From assembly GCF_900215205.1 (NCBI RefSeq), contig NZ_OBDY01000014.1, forward strand, positions 124,001-188,000: DNA of 64,000 nucleotides, in the 5' to 3' direction. The stretch's first letter is position 1, and the number at the start of each line of letters is the position of its first letter. Source of the stretch: Paractinoplanes atraurantiacus. Lineage in GTDB: Bacteria > Actinomycetota > Actinomycetes > Mycobacteriales > Micromonosporaceae. The position numbers were made by a program, and so were the translations under genes. The notes under the pieces were generated by a model. It saw only the letters and a list, made by a program, of their open reading frames with translations. It searched no databases and was not told the origin of the DNA. Of this stretch, positions 49,480 to 58,002 are shown in pieces.

Positions 49480-49584
49480 CCGTACCGGGCCGAAAAAGCC
49501 GTACCGGGGTTGACCTGCGAAAACAGGCCCCCGGTACGGCTTGTACGGCTTGACCCCCTCCACCGCACCCCAAGAAGCCGTACC
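49372..49584. repeat. 11 copies of the 10-mer AAGCCGTACC in both orientations, candidate replication origin
   Basis: Direct copies start at 49372, 49381, 49447, 49477, 49496 and 49575. Inverse copies (GGTACGGCTT or one-base variants) start at 49418, 49437, 49468, 49533 and 49542. Some meet as palindromes, such as GGTACGGCTTGAGCCGTACC (49437-49456). Placement at the end of the replication genes fits an iteron origin of the AICE. Confidence 0.75.
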
Positions 49585-49679
49585 GGAGGAAGTAGATCAG
49601 CAACGACGCTCGCTGAAAGCCACGCTGCCGCATCGACATACCCAACCACCCGCGGGATGCCTAGATCTTGGCTCTACGA

Positions 49680-49780
49680 CGCTCTCAGCGGGCCAACGAG
49701 AGGCCCGCCACAGGGCAACCCACGGCACCCTCGACGAACCACCCTCATGCGCAGAACGGGCGCGCAGGGCCGTTCTGCGC
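49680..49780. other. hairpins between the iteron array and xis
   Basis: Two inverted repeats: GCGGGCC-aacgaga-GGCCCGC near 49689 and GCGCAGAACGG / CCGTTCTGCGC (49749-49759, 49770-49780). They may end the replication operon or form part of the origin. Overlapping short frames in 49480-49823 are not supported as genes. Confidence 0.45.
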
Positions 49781-49823
49781 GGCTCCCCGCCCAGCTCAAC
49801 GCAAAGTATTGGGAGGCAACAAG

Positions 49824-50063
49824 ATGGGACTCCGGCTGTTGACCACTGCCGAGACGTCAAACGAGGCCGATGATGGCCTGATTACCACGGAGGAACTGGC
49901 CAAGATGCTCCGAGTCGATCCCTCCACGATTCGCCGGTGGCGCACTGTGGAGCCTGTCCAAGGGCCGCCGTTTATCCCGCTCTCTGAGCGCGTGATCATG
50001 TACTCGATCGAGGACGTGCGGACATGGCTGGCCAGCCGTCGAGTCACACCGGAGGCAGCGTGA
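49824..50063 (+). CDS. xis: excisionase, MerR-like helix-turn-helix
   Basis: 79 residues from ATG 49824 with GGGAGG 7 nt upstream. LITTEELAKMLRVDPSTIRR, then FIPLSERVIMYSIEDVRTWL, is the winged helix-turn-helix of recombination directionality factors. It overlaps the integrase start by GTGA, the standard xis-int pair at one end of an AICE. Expected to bend attachment-site DNA and drive excision. Confidence 0.85.
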   Translation: MGLRLLTTAETSNEADDGLITTEELAKMLRVDPSTIRRWRTVEPVQGPPFIPLSERVIMYSIEDVRTWLASRRVTPEAA

Positions 50064-51253
50064 CCAGCGCAGCGCAGCATCCGCCACTCAGTGTTTCAGT
50101 CAAGTCTGACGTGGAGTACCGCGCCGGGCGGCCCAAGCCCTACAAGGCTCGCGTGCGCTGGACGGACCCGGCGACCGGCGACCGGCGGTCCAAGTCGCAC
50201 TCGACGGCGACGCCCGAGGACGCTCAGGAGTGGATCGACGGCATGATCCGCGCGGCCAACGGCGGGCTCAACCCGGCCGCGGCCACGCAGCGACTCGCCG
50301 AGTACGGCACCGACGTAATGCCGCTGGCCACCCGTGGGTTGGAGCGCAAGACACTCGATCCGTACCTGGCCGGCTGGCGGCTGCGCGTCGTGCCGACCCT
50401 CGGCCACATCCCTATGCGGATGATCACCAACGGAGTCGTGGACCGGGCGGTCTACTCGTGGATCGAGGACGAGTGCAGCCGCTCGACGGTCAAGAACACG
50501 CTTGCCATCCTGGTCAGGGTGCTGGAACAGGCCGTGCGTGACGGCGTGGTGGACCGCAACGTCGCAAGAGTCACGGGCTGGCAGCGCGAGTACCAGCGCG
50601 CCGAGGACGAACTGGACGACCCTCGCTCGCTCGCCCTGCCGAGCTGGGAAGCGCTGACCACGCTCGCAGACAAGCTCGTCACCCGGTCACACGGCCAGTT
50701 CACCGGATGGGGGCACATCGTCACGTTCGCCGCATGCACCGCGGCCCGCATCGGCGAGGTGTCCGGTGCCCGAGTCGGGGACATCGACCGGGCAACGTGG
50801 ACGTGGACTGTGCGGAGGCAAACCACGCCGGGACCGGGCGGGCTGATCGACAAGGGAACCAAGGGTAAGCGCGCCCGCAAGGTGCCGATCATCGAAGAGG
50901 TCCGCCCGATGGTGATCGAGCGACTCGACTCCGCGGCCGGGCCGGACGCCCGGCTGTTCACCGGGCCGCGGGGCGGCCGGATCAGTACCGCGGTGCTGCG
51001 GGACGCCACGCACTGGGACGAGGTGGTCACGGCGCTGGGCTACGAGCACTTGCGACGGCACGACCTGCGGCACACCGGCCTCACCTGGCTAGCCGATGCC
51101 GGCGTCAAGGTGCACGTACTGCGGAAGATCGCCGGGCACGGTTCGCTGAGCACCACACAGCGGTACCTCCACCCTGACCAGCGCTCGATCGAGGAGGCGG
51201 GGACAGCCCTCAGCGCACATCTCTCAGCCCCTCGCTCACTTCATGTCGCATAG
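50060..51253 (+). CDS. int: tyrosine recombinase, AICE integrase
   Basis: 397 residues from GTG 50060 (GGAGGC upstream). Arm-binding and SAM-like core-binding domains (residues 30-190) precede the catalytic domain: Arg in TAARIGEVSGARVGDID, the His-x-x-Arg box HDLRHTGLTWLADAG, GHGSLSTTQRYLHPD with the nucleophile Tyr. Recombines attP with the 3' half of tRNA-Pro(GGG). It lies about 800 bp from attR, with only one gene between. Confidence 0.93.
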   Translation: MTSAAQHPPLSVSVKSDVEYRAGRPKPYKARVRWTDPATGDRRSKSHSTATPEDAQEWIDGMIRAANGGLNPAAATQRLAEYGTDVMPLATRGLERKTLDPYLAGWRLRVVPTLGHIPMRMITNGVVDRAVYSWIEDECSRSTVKNTLAILVRVLEQAVRDGVVDRNVARVTGWQREYQRAEDELDDPRSLALPSWEALTTLADKLVTRSHGQFTGWGHIVTFAACTAARIGEVSGARVGDIDRATWTWTVRRQTTPGPGGLIDKGTKGKRARKVPIIEEVRPMVIERLDSAAGPDARLFTGPRGGRISTAVLRDATHWDEVVTALGYEHLRRHDLRHTGLTWLADAGVKVHVLRKIAGHGSLSTTQRYLHPDQRSIEEAGTALSAHLSAPRSLHVA

Positions 51254-51263
51254 GCGGTGATCC

Positions 51264-51929
51264 GTGCCAAGTGCGTTCATGAGGAATACTGACGCCGTGG
51301 ATTGGGACGATGCGAGTGACGTGCTTGAGGTACTGGCAAAGACCGAGGATCACGAAACTGAGTTCAAGTCGAACGTTCCTCCACCTGATGTCATCGCCAG
51401 GCAGCTAGCTGCGTTCGCGAACTCTCCCGACGGCGGACACCTTTACCTTGGCGTAAAAGAAGAAGCCGACGGCCGCAACGTCATATCGAATGTAAGTATC
51501 AGCCGTGCGCAAGCGGCAGTTCGTAGGGCTGTAGACCTCCTAGACCCCAAGCCCCAAATTGACGTGCGTCTGCTGGAAGGGCCGGGCGGCTCGATCGTTG
51601 ACGTGTCAGTAAAGCCGACTAGGGATGCTCCGGTGTTCGCGCCGGGAGGCGCGTATGTGCGCCGGGGGGCTACTACGTCACCAGCAACTGCTGCGGAGAT
51701 CGTGAGCAGGGTCGAGTCGAGCGACTCTGCCGTAGAACCCCATGCCGGGACGGAGCGACTTGCTAAAGCCCTGGAGAGGCAGGCCGAGGAGTTCGAGCGT
51801 CAAACGAAGGCGATGAAGAAGCTTGAAGCCGCCAACAGTTGGTGGCGCAAGGGGCTGGTGGCAGGAGCCGGCGCCGTTGTCGGATATGTGGTCAAGGAGG
51901 TCCTTCCCCTGATCACGAATCTCTTCTGA
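51264..51929 (+). CDS. Schlafen AlbA_2-like protein with coiled coil and C-terminal membrane helix
   Basis: 221 residues from GTG 51264; ATG 51279 is in frame. The AlbA_2 domain covers about residues 25-140 (HETEFKSNVPPPDVIARQLA, AFANSPDGGHLYLGVKE, GGAYVRRGATTSPATAAEI). A coiled coil follows (LAKALERQAEEFERQTKAMK) and a hydrophobic end (GLVAGAGAVVGYVVKEVLPL) that should anchor it. AlbA_2 proteins are often regulators or defence components. The lower GC and place between int and attR mark it as cargo added at the element end. Confidence 0.7.
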   Translation: MPSAFMRNTDAVDWDDASDVLEVLAKTEDHETEFKSNVPPPDVIARQLAAFANSPDGGHLYLGVKEEADGRNVISNVSISRAQAAVRRAVDLLDPKPQIDVRLLEGPGGSIVDVSVKPTRDAPVFAPGGAYVRRGATTSPATAAEIVSRVESSDSAVEPHAGTERLAKALERQAEEFERQTKAMKKLEAANSWWRKGLVAGAGAVVGYVVKEVLPLITNLF

Positions 51930-52000
51930 ACGATGCCGGTCCCCGGATGGTCCCCAACCTAGAGCGCTCTAGTAGGAATTAGACGATCAAGACGGAGAAG

Positions 52001-52046
52001 CAAGGGGCCGCGGAGCAGGGCAAATACCCTAGTCCGCGGCCCTTGG
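52001..52046 (-). terminator. element-supplied terminator for tRNA-Pro
   Basis: Imperfect 20-bp hairpin (16 of 20 paired; CCGCGGA core, loop CAAATA) directly after the tRNA 3' end inside the element. It replaces the native terminator that was displaced to the attL side. Confidence 0.65.
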
Positions 52047-52047
52047 T

Positions 52048-52126
<79 letters not shown>

Positions 52127-52176
52127 CCGCCACCCGGCACGAACACCGCGCGGCAACTCTGAAAGCTTACCAAGCC

Positions 52177-53562
52177 CTACCCATGAGCCTTACCCCGCCC
52201 CCCAGGCCCCGTCTTCTTCCGGGGTTTCACCGAGATCTCGATCGGCGAGCCCTCGAACCCGAACTCCTCGCGCAGCTTGCGCTCCACGAACCGGATGTAC
52301 CCCGCGTCCAGCGGCCCCGTCGTGAACAGCACGAACCGCGGCGGCGCCACCCCAGCCTGGGTGGCGAACAAAATCCTGGGCGCACGCCCACCCCGTACAG
52401 GATGGGGTGTGGCCTGGGTCAGCGCCGTCAGCCACTGGTTCAAAGCCCCAGTAGGCACCCGCCTCTCCCACGAGTCGAGTGCCCGCCGCAGCGCCGGCGC
52501 CAGCTTGTCCACGGCCCGCCCGGTCTTGGCCGAGATGTTCACCCGAACAGCCCACGGGATCCGCTTGAGCTCCCGGTCGATCTCCTTGTCCAGGAAGATC
52601 CGGCGGTCGGCGTCGACGAGGTCCCACTTGTTGAAGGCGATCACCAAAGCTCGCCCCGCCTCGACAACCTGGGTCAGAACCCGCTGGTCCTGCTCACTGA
52701 TGACCTCAGAAGAGTCCAGCAGCACCACCGCCACCTCGGCTGCTTCCACGGCGCCGGCCGTGCGCAGGGAGGCGTAGTACTCCGTACCCGAAGCCTGATT
52801 CACCCGCTTGCGCAGCCCAGCCGTGTCAACGAACTGCCAGACCTCGCCGTCCATCTCCACAAGGCTGTCGACCGGGTCGACGGTGGTGCCGGCGACCGAG
52901 TCGACGACCGCCCGCTCCTCCTTGGACACCTTGTTCAGCAGCGACGATTTGCCCACGTTCGGACGGCCGACCAAGGCCACCCGGCGCGGCCCCCGCGGCC
53001 CGTCCTCCACGATCGGCGGCGGGTCCGGCAGCGCCGACAGGATGTCGTCCAGCAGGTCGCCCGACCCGCGGCCGTGCAGGGCCGAGATCGGGTGCGGCTC
53101 CCCCAGGCCCAGCGACCAGAGCGACACCGCCTCCAGCTCCAGGTTCTGGTTGTCCGCCTTGTTGGCGACCAGGATGACCGGCTTGTGCGACCGGCGCAGC
53201 ATCTTCACCGCGGCCTCGTCCACGTCCGTGGCGCCGACCGACACGTCGACGACGAACACGACGACGTCGGCGGTCTGCACCGCCATCTCGGCCTGCCGGG
53301 CGATGGCCGCAGCGCGGTCACGCGCGTCCGGCTCCCAGCCGCCCGTGTCGACGACTGTGAAGCGGCGGCCGTTCCACTGCGCGTCGTACGGAACGCGGTC
53401 GCGGGTCACCCCGGGAACGTCCTCGACGACGGCCTGGCGCCGGCCGATGATGCGGTTGACCAGCGTGGACTTGCCCACGTTGGGGCGGCCGACTACGGCG
53501 ACCACCGGGACGGGACCTTCAACGACATCCACGGAGAGAAGCTCCGCGGGAGAGTCACTCAC
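52177..53562 (-). CDS. der: ribosome biogenesis GTPase Der (EngA)
   Basis: 461 residues with the two tandem GTPase domains unique to Der: first G1 [15 protein letters not shown]3 DTGGWE, G4 NKAD; second G1 [15 protein letters not shown]3 DTAGLRKR, G4 NKWD; then a KH-like end ([20 protein letters not shown]). It binds the 50S subunit and is needed for its maturation. The GTG start overlaps the cmk stop (GTGA), the usual actinobacterial cmk-der pair. Confidence 0.95.
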   Translation of the reverse strand: MSDSPAELLSVDVVEGPVPVVAVVGRPNVGKSTLVNRIIGRRQAVVEDVPGVTRDRVPYDAQWNGRRFTVVDTGGWEPDARDRAAAIARQAEMAVQTADVVVFVVDVSVGATDVDEAAVKMLRRSHKPVILVANKADNQNLELEAVSLWSLGLGEPHPISALHGRGSGDLLDDILSALPDPPPIVEDGPRGPRRVALVGRPNVGKSSLLNKVSKEERAVVDSVAGTTVDPVDSLVEMDGEVWQFVDTAGLRKRVNQASGTEYYASLRTAGAVEAAEVAVVLLDSSEVISEQDQRVLTQVVEAGRALVIAFNKWDLVDADRRIFLDKEIDRELKRIPWAVRVNISAKTGRAVDKLAPALRRALDSWERRVPTGALNQWLTALTQATPHPVRGGRAPRILFATQAGVAPPRFVLFTTGPLDAGYIRFVERKLREEFGFEGSPIEISVKPRKKTGPGGRGKAHG

Positions 53563-54242
53563 GACTTCACCTTGCTGTTCAAAAGATTCAAGAGGTACGC
53601 GACGACCTCGTCGATGCCGATGTCGGACGTGTCGACCTCGATGGCGTCGGACGCCTGCTTCAGCGGGTCCGCGGCGCGGGAGGAGTCAAGCTTGTCACGG
53701 CGCAGCAGCGAGGCTTCGGTGGCCGCGACGTCAGAACCCGCGTCCTCCGCGCTGCGCCGCTGAGCGCGGGCCGCCGACGAAGCCGTCAAATAGACCTTGA
53801 GGTCGGCGGACGGGGCAACGACGGACGCGATGTCGCGGCCCTCGACGATGATCCGGGGCTGGCCGGCGATGATCGCCTGCTGCAGGGCGACCAAGTGCTT
53901 CCGGACGGCCGGGACAGCGGCCACCGCGGACACGGCCTGGGTGACCTCGGTGCCGCGAATGGCGGCGTCGACATTAGTGCCATTTGCGGCGAAATGCGGT
54001 GCCGAGGGATCGGTGCCGATCGACAGCTCGGTCTCCAGCGCGATCTTCGCGATCGCGTCGGGGTCGCCGAGGTCGGCCCCGCCCTGCAGAACGGCCCAGG
54101 TCACCGCCCGGTACATGGCTCCGGTGTCCAGGTAGACCCCGTCGATCGCGGCCGCCAGCCGCCGGGAAACGGTGGACTTGCCGGATCCGGACGGGCCGTC
54201 GACAGCGACAACACACTTTTCCGGCCGTACTTCTTCCGACAC
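53559..54242 (-). CDS. cmk: (d)CMP kinase
   Basis: 227 residues from GTG 54242 (GGAGG upstream). P-loop [19 protein letters not shown] near 12, [27 protein letters not shown] and a lid region [11 protein letters not shown]. Phosphorylates CMP and dCMP. An in-frame extension to 54344 has no ribosome binding site and is unlike the family. Confidence 0.93.
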   Translation of the reverse strand: MSEEVRPEKCVVAVDGPSGSGKSTVSRRLAAAIDGVYLDTGAMYRAVTWAVLQGGADLGDPDAIAKIALETELSIGTDPSAPHFAANGTNVDAAIRGTEVTQAVSAVAAVPAVRKHLVALQQAIIAGQPRIIVEGRDIASVVAPSADLKVYLTASSAARAQRRSAEDAGSDVAATEASLLRRDKLDSSRAADPLKQASDAIEVDTSDIGIDEVVAYLLNLLNSKVKS

Positions 54243-54491
54243 CGTTCCTCCAGGGTTTGCCCGCCCGACCAACCCTCCCATTGTGCCCGCACCGGCCTGC
54301 CACCGACGAACCAGGGGTTTGCCAACCTCCAAAGCCAAGATCAATACCGCAGATGTACGGCGTCACGGCGAAGTCCCGGGGTCCACCAGCCCGGCTAGGT
54401 GCAACTCGAGCCCTCTGCCGCTGCTGCCGGGCTGTCCTGCAACGAGAGCCGGCGGTAAGTTACTCGACAGTAGCAACGAGGGGAGCCCACA

Positions 54492-55163
54492 ATGCCCACG
54501 CTGGAGAAGCTCGACGACGTCTTCGTCCTCGACCTGGGGGACGGCGAGAATCGTTTCCACCCCGACTGGCTGACCGAGATCAACGCCCTGCTCGACGAGG
54601 TCGTCAAGGGCGACGAGCCGCGCGCCCTGGTCACCGCGGCCACCGGGAAGATCTGGTCGAACGGCCTCGACCTCGAGTGGCTGTTCGAACATCCGGAGGA
54701 GTACGCGGCGTACGGCACCCGGGTCCATGCCCTGCTCGCCCGCGTCCTGACCCTGCCGTTCGTCACGGTCGCCGCCTTGCAAGGTCACACCTTCGCCGCC
54801 GGCGCCATGCTGTCGCTGGCACACGACTCCCGGATCATGCGGGCCGACCGCGGTTTCTGGTGCCTGCCCGAGGCCGACATCAACATCCCGTTCACGCCCG
54901 GCATGTCCGCCCTGATCCAGGCCCGGCTCACCCCGCAGACCGCGCACGAGGCCATGGTCGGCGCCCGTCGCTTCGGCGGCGAGGAGGCGTACAACCGGCA
55001 AATCGTCGACAGCGCAGTGGCCGAAGCCGACGTCCGGAGCTCGGCGATCGCGCTCGCCCAGAGCCATATCGGCAAGGCCGGCCCGACCCTCGAGACCATC
55101 AAAACCCGGATGTACGCCGGCGTGCTGGAGGCCTTGCGCGACTTCGCCGATCCCCGCGACTAG
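54492..55163 (+). CDS. enoyl-CoA hydratase/isomerase (crotonase) family protein
   Basis: 223 residues, GAGGGGAG before the ATG. Crotonase fold: ALVTAATGKIWSNGLDLEWL for the first oxyanion strand and VTVAALQGHTFAAGAMLSLAHDSRIM for the second, with FWCLPEADINIPFTPGM after it. Shorter than typical members (about 260), as in plant-type delta3,delta2-enoyl-CoA isomerases (ECI1-like). Acts on acyl-CoA; substrate unknown. The stop overlaps that of the convergent gene by 4 bp. Confidence 0.85.
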   Translation: MPTLEKLDDVFVLDLGDGENRFHPDWLTEINALLDEVVKGDEPRALVTAATGKIWSNGLDLEWLFEHPEEYAAYGTRVHALLARVLTLPFVTVAALQGHTFAAGAMLSLAHDSRIMRADRGFWCLPEADINIPFTPGMSALIQARLTPQTAHEAMVGARRFGGEEAYNRQIVDSAVAEADVRSSAIALAQSHIGKAGPTLETIKTRMYAGVLEALRDFADPRD

Positions 55164-55666
55164 ATATCGACCGATCCCAGCATCTCCAGCAGGTCGTCGG
55201 TGTTGTCCACCGCCGCCTGCAGCACCTTGCGCGCCTCCCGCAGCCGCCCGGCCTGCGCCGTCAGCCGGGCCACATCCCCCGCCGCGACCGCACCGTACGT
55301 GGCCGCACTGACCGACAGCAGCAGCTCCAGCCCTTCGGCCGCCTGCCCCGCGGCCAGCGGAATCGGATCGGTGCGGCTCTCGTGCGCCATGGCCGGCAGG
55401 GGCAGACAGGCCCGCTGCACCTGCCACCGGATCCGGTCGGCCCGCTGCGAAGGCTCGTCCGCCCCGTCGAGTTGCCGCTGCCAGAGCGCGTACCGCGCGT
55501 CCCGGCTCATCATCAGCCGGTCGGCCGCCATCGCCTCGGCCTGCGCCGCCGCCAGCAGGGCACCCGCCAGCCAGGCCCGCCGCGCGTTCGTATCGCCGAG
55601 ATCGTCGCCCTCCGGCGCGGCCCCCAGCGCCTCCAGAGCCGCGACCAGTCGCTCTTCCACCCCCAT
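55160..55666 (-). CDS. conserved hypothetical helical protein
   Basis: 168 residues, almost wholly alpha-helical (RAWLAGALLAAAQAEAMAAD, then RLTAQAGRLREARKVLQAAV), no signal or membrane span. No family recognised. Start at ATG 55666, convergent with the crotonase gene. Confidence 0.65.
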   Translation of the reverse strand: MGVEERLVAALEALGAAPEGDDLGDTNARRAWLAGALLAAAQAEAMAADRLMMSRDARYALWQRQLDGADEPSQRADRIRWQVQRACLPLPAMAHESRTDPIPLAAGQAAEGLELLLSVSAATYGAVAAGDVARLTAQAGRLREARKVLQAAVDNTDDLLEMLGSVDI

Positions 55667-55711
55667 CGTCCCAACGTATCGATGGAAGCCCGCAAATACC
55701 GCGAGGCGCGC

Positions 55712-56647
55712 CTACGTGGTGACGACCAGCTTTCCGACCGTGTGGTTACGAGCGAAGTCGATCAGCGCCTGTACACCGTCATCGATCGAGTAGCGCCCGG
55801 TGATCAGCGGACTCAGCCCGGCCACGTCACGCATCCCACCGAGGTCGCCGTCCACGTCCAGGACCAGCTCGAAGCGGACGTCATCCCGCCCGATCATCTC
55901 GGGACGCGGCGGCGGAAACGTGATCGTGAAGAGCCGCCCGCCCGGCTTCAGGCTCTGCGCCGCTTCCCGCAGCTGATCGGTGGGACGCACCAGATTGAGC
56001 ACGAGATCAACGCCCTCAGCGGGGTAGCCGTCGTATCCGATCACCTCGGTCGCTCCCCGCCCGAGGAGCGTGTCCCGATCCTCCGGCCGGCCGGTGGCGA
56101 TGACCCGGCACCCCGCCAGCAGCGGCAGCACGGTAGTCCCCACGCCACCCGTCGCCCCGATCACCAGCACCGTCTCCCCCGGCTTGGGCTCGGCCCGGAT
56201 CATCAGCGCCCGAGCCGTCAGCCCGACGGTCGGCAGCGCGGCCGCGGTGGCCACATCGAGCGAGTCCGGCCGATGCGCGATGAACGGCGTCCCCGCCTCG
56301 AAGACCGCGTACTCGGCCAAAGTCCCGGTGGTCACCGACGGCCGGTTCGCCCCGGCCAGCGCTCCGAGAGCCCGCGGCACCGAGTGCCCGAAGACTTCAT
56401 CCCCGATTGAGTACGCCGTGACGCCCTCCCCAACCGCACTGACAGTCCCCGCGAAGTCGTTCCCCAGCACATGCGGAAATTCCAGCCGTACGGGATAAGC
56501 CCCGCTCGGAATGACGATGTCCCCCGGATTGAGCGAGGCGGCGGCAATCCGCACTTGAATCTGCCCGGCCCCCGCAGCGGGAATCGGAACGTCAGCGAGC
56601 TCAAAGCTCTCCGGCGGCCCATAGTCGCGGGCAACGATCGCTTTCAT
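55712..56647 (-). CDS. zinc-less medium-chain oxidoreductase, TetR-controlled
   Basis: 311 residues. N-domain MKAIVARDYGPPESFELADV, NPGDIVIPSG, GNDFAGTVSAVGEGV; Rossmann motif VLVIGATGGVGTTV near 150. No zinc cysteines, as in quinone oxidoreductases. Divergent from a TetR gene with two matching operators in the 79-bp spacer, so expression is probably repressed until an unknown ligand is bound. Confidence 0.87.
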   Translation of the reverse strand: MKAIVARDYGPPESFELADVPIPAAGAGQIQVRIAAASLNPGDIVIPSGAYPVRLEFPHVLGNDFAGTVSAVGEGVTAYSIGDEVFGHSVPRALGALAGANRPSVTTGTLAEYAVFEAGTPFIAHRPDSLDVATAAALPTVGLTARALMIRAEPKPGETVLVIGATGGVGTTVLPLLAGCRVIATGRPEDRDTLLGRGATEVIGYDGYPAEGVDLVLNLVRPTDQLREAAQSLKPGGRLFTITFPPPRPEMIGRDDVRFELVLDVDGDLGGMRDVAGLSPLITGRYSIDDGVQALIDFARNHTVGKLVVTT

Positions 56648-56670
56648 GGCTTCCTCCGTGACGCACTAAG

Positions 56671-56713
56671 CGGACCGAGCGGTCACGTTAAGCCTAAACG
56701 GACCGCCCGGTCA
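56671..56713. promoter_or_regulatory. two TetR operators
   Basis: CGGACCGAGCGGTCA (56671-56685) and CGGACCGCCCGGTCA (56699-56713), each with the perfect core GACCG-NN-CGGTC, 28 bp centre to centre, between the oxidoreductase and the TetR gene. They should control both promoters. Confidence 0.8.
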
Positions 56714-56726
56714 ACTTGTTAAGCTG

Positions 56727-57323
56727 ATGATCGTGACGATCGACCGCCCGTTGCGCGCCGACGCCGCCCGCAACCGCTCGTCGCTGCTGGCCGCCGCCGC
56801 CGAGGAGTTCGCCGCCCACGGCCTCGACGCCTCGGTGGCCGACATCGCCCGCCGGGCCGGCATCGGCAAGGGCACGGTCTTCCGCCACTTCCCGACCAAG
56901 GACGACCTGCTGGCCGCCGTGGTCCTCGACCGCATCGACAACCTGGCCGCCCTGGCCCAGCGCCTGACCACGGCCACCGACCCCGGCGCGGCCCTGCTCG
57001 AGTTCATGGACGCCGCCGCCGGCCGCCAACAGCAGCTCGACTTGTCCTTCCTGCGCGAGTCCGGCGAGATCAACGCCCGCCTGAGAAACGCCCGCGAGCG
57101 CCTGTTCACCGCCATCATCACGCTGGTGACGCGAGCACAGGAGGCCGGCGCCATACGCGCCGACATCAACGGCATGGACGTGATCCTGCTGATGTGCGCC
57201 CCGAACCACGTGGTCAGCTTCGTCCCCGATCCACCACCGGACCTGTGGCGCCGCTACCTGCACATCATCTTCGACGGCCTACGCCCCGACGGCGCCCAGC
57301 CTCTCCCCGACCCGGCCCCATAA
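56727..57323 (+). CDS. TetR-family repressor
   Basis: 198 residues. N-terminal helix-turn-helix: AARNRSSLLAAAAEEFAAHG, ADIARRAGIGKGTVFRHFPT, KDDLLAAV. The C-terminal ligand domain is typical of the group with LLEFMDAAAGRQQQLDLSFL. ATG 56727, or GTG 56733. Likely autorepressor and repressor of the divergent oxidoreductase through the two palindromes. Confidence 0.9.
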   Translation: MIVTIDRPLRADAARNRSSLLAAAAEEFAAHGLDASVADIARRAGIGKGTVFRHFPTKDDLLAAVVLDRIDNLAALAQRLTTATDPGAALLEFMDAAAGRQQQLDLSFLRESGEINARLRNARERLFTAIITLVTRAQEAGAIRADINGMDVILLMCAPNHVVSFVPDPPPDLWRRYLHIIFDGLRPDGAQPLPDPAP

Positions 57324-57352
57324 GCACCCAGCCGCTCCGGCATTCGGCGCCC

Positions 57353-57640
57353 TCAACCCGGCGCGCGATCTTCACGGACGCGGCGACACCCGTACCCAAT
57401 TCCGTTCGCCCCGCCGTGAGGTAGCCGCCAACGCACTTCATCCGCATCCGTAACCACGTCGGTGGCGCGAAATCGAACGGCACGTGCGGGAAGCGGCGCA
57501 GCCGGGTGCGGCTCAGCGCCAGCCCGCACACCGTCTGGTTCATGCCGGGCTGCCAGGCGTGCACTTCGCCGCCCGGCTGCCGGATGCCGGATGCCGTCGG
57601 AGCCGATCCACTCGCTGGAGGCCGCCACCGCGCGTTTCAT
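57353..57640 (-). pseudogene. small gene with two compensating frame changes
   Basis: Three successive pieces read as one small Cys-containing actinomycete protein if the frame changes twice: MKRAVAASSEWIGSDGIRH (frame starting at 57640), then GEVHAWQPGMNQTVCGLALS and RTRLRRFPHVPFDF (frame of 57564), then RATDVVTDADEVRW back in the first frame. No single frame carries all. It could be a decayed gene, a sequencing error pair or coincidence. The remainder of 57324-57711 shows nothing else. Confidence 0.35.
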
Positions 57641-57711
57641 GGCGGCCGCGTGCCCACGAACCCGCCAGATATGCCCGTTAATTGACCGGCCGGCGGGGAA
57701 TCTTGTGGTTC

Positions 57712-57951
57712 ATGACCGACCAACCGCACCGCATCGACATCCGGCAGGGCGACGAGCCGGACGGCACCACCGCGTACGGGGCCTCGCTGCGCCCGCCGGG
57801 CCACTCTGTCGACCCGGGGGTTCCCGGCGACGAGCGCGCGGACCGCGCCCCGGAGGACCGCACCGGCGAGAAGGGCGGCGGCATCGCCGACCGTTCCGGC
57901 TACGACTCGCGCAGCCTGGCCGGCGATTCCCCCAACTACCGGCCGGAATGA
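57712..57951 (+). CDS. small hydrophilic protein
   Basis: 79 residues from ATG 57712. Highly charged and Gly/Pro-rich (PEDRTGEKGGGIADRSGYDS), probably disordered. No family recognised. Followed at once by a perfect terminator hairpin, which supports a real transcript. Confidence 0.55.
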   Translation: MTDQPHRIDIRQGDEPDGTTAYGASLRPPGHSVDPGVPGDERADRAPEDRTGEKGGGIADRSGYDSRSLAGDSPNYRPE

Positions 57952-57985
57952 CGAGAAGCCCGGGCTCACCAGCCCGGGCTTCTCG
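57952..57985. terminator. bidirectional terminator hairpin
   Basis: CGAGAAGCCCGGGCT / AGCCCGGGCTTCTCG, perfect 15-bp stem with a 4-nt loop, between convergent 57712-57951 and rluB. Confidence 0.85.
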
Positions 57986-58002
57986 TACAAGAAGAGAAGA
58001 GA

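Noticed and set aside
49480-49823. Overlapping short frames between the DUF3631 and xis genes
   Set aside because: They run through the iteron array and hairpins, lack ribosome binding sites and overlap each other.
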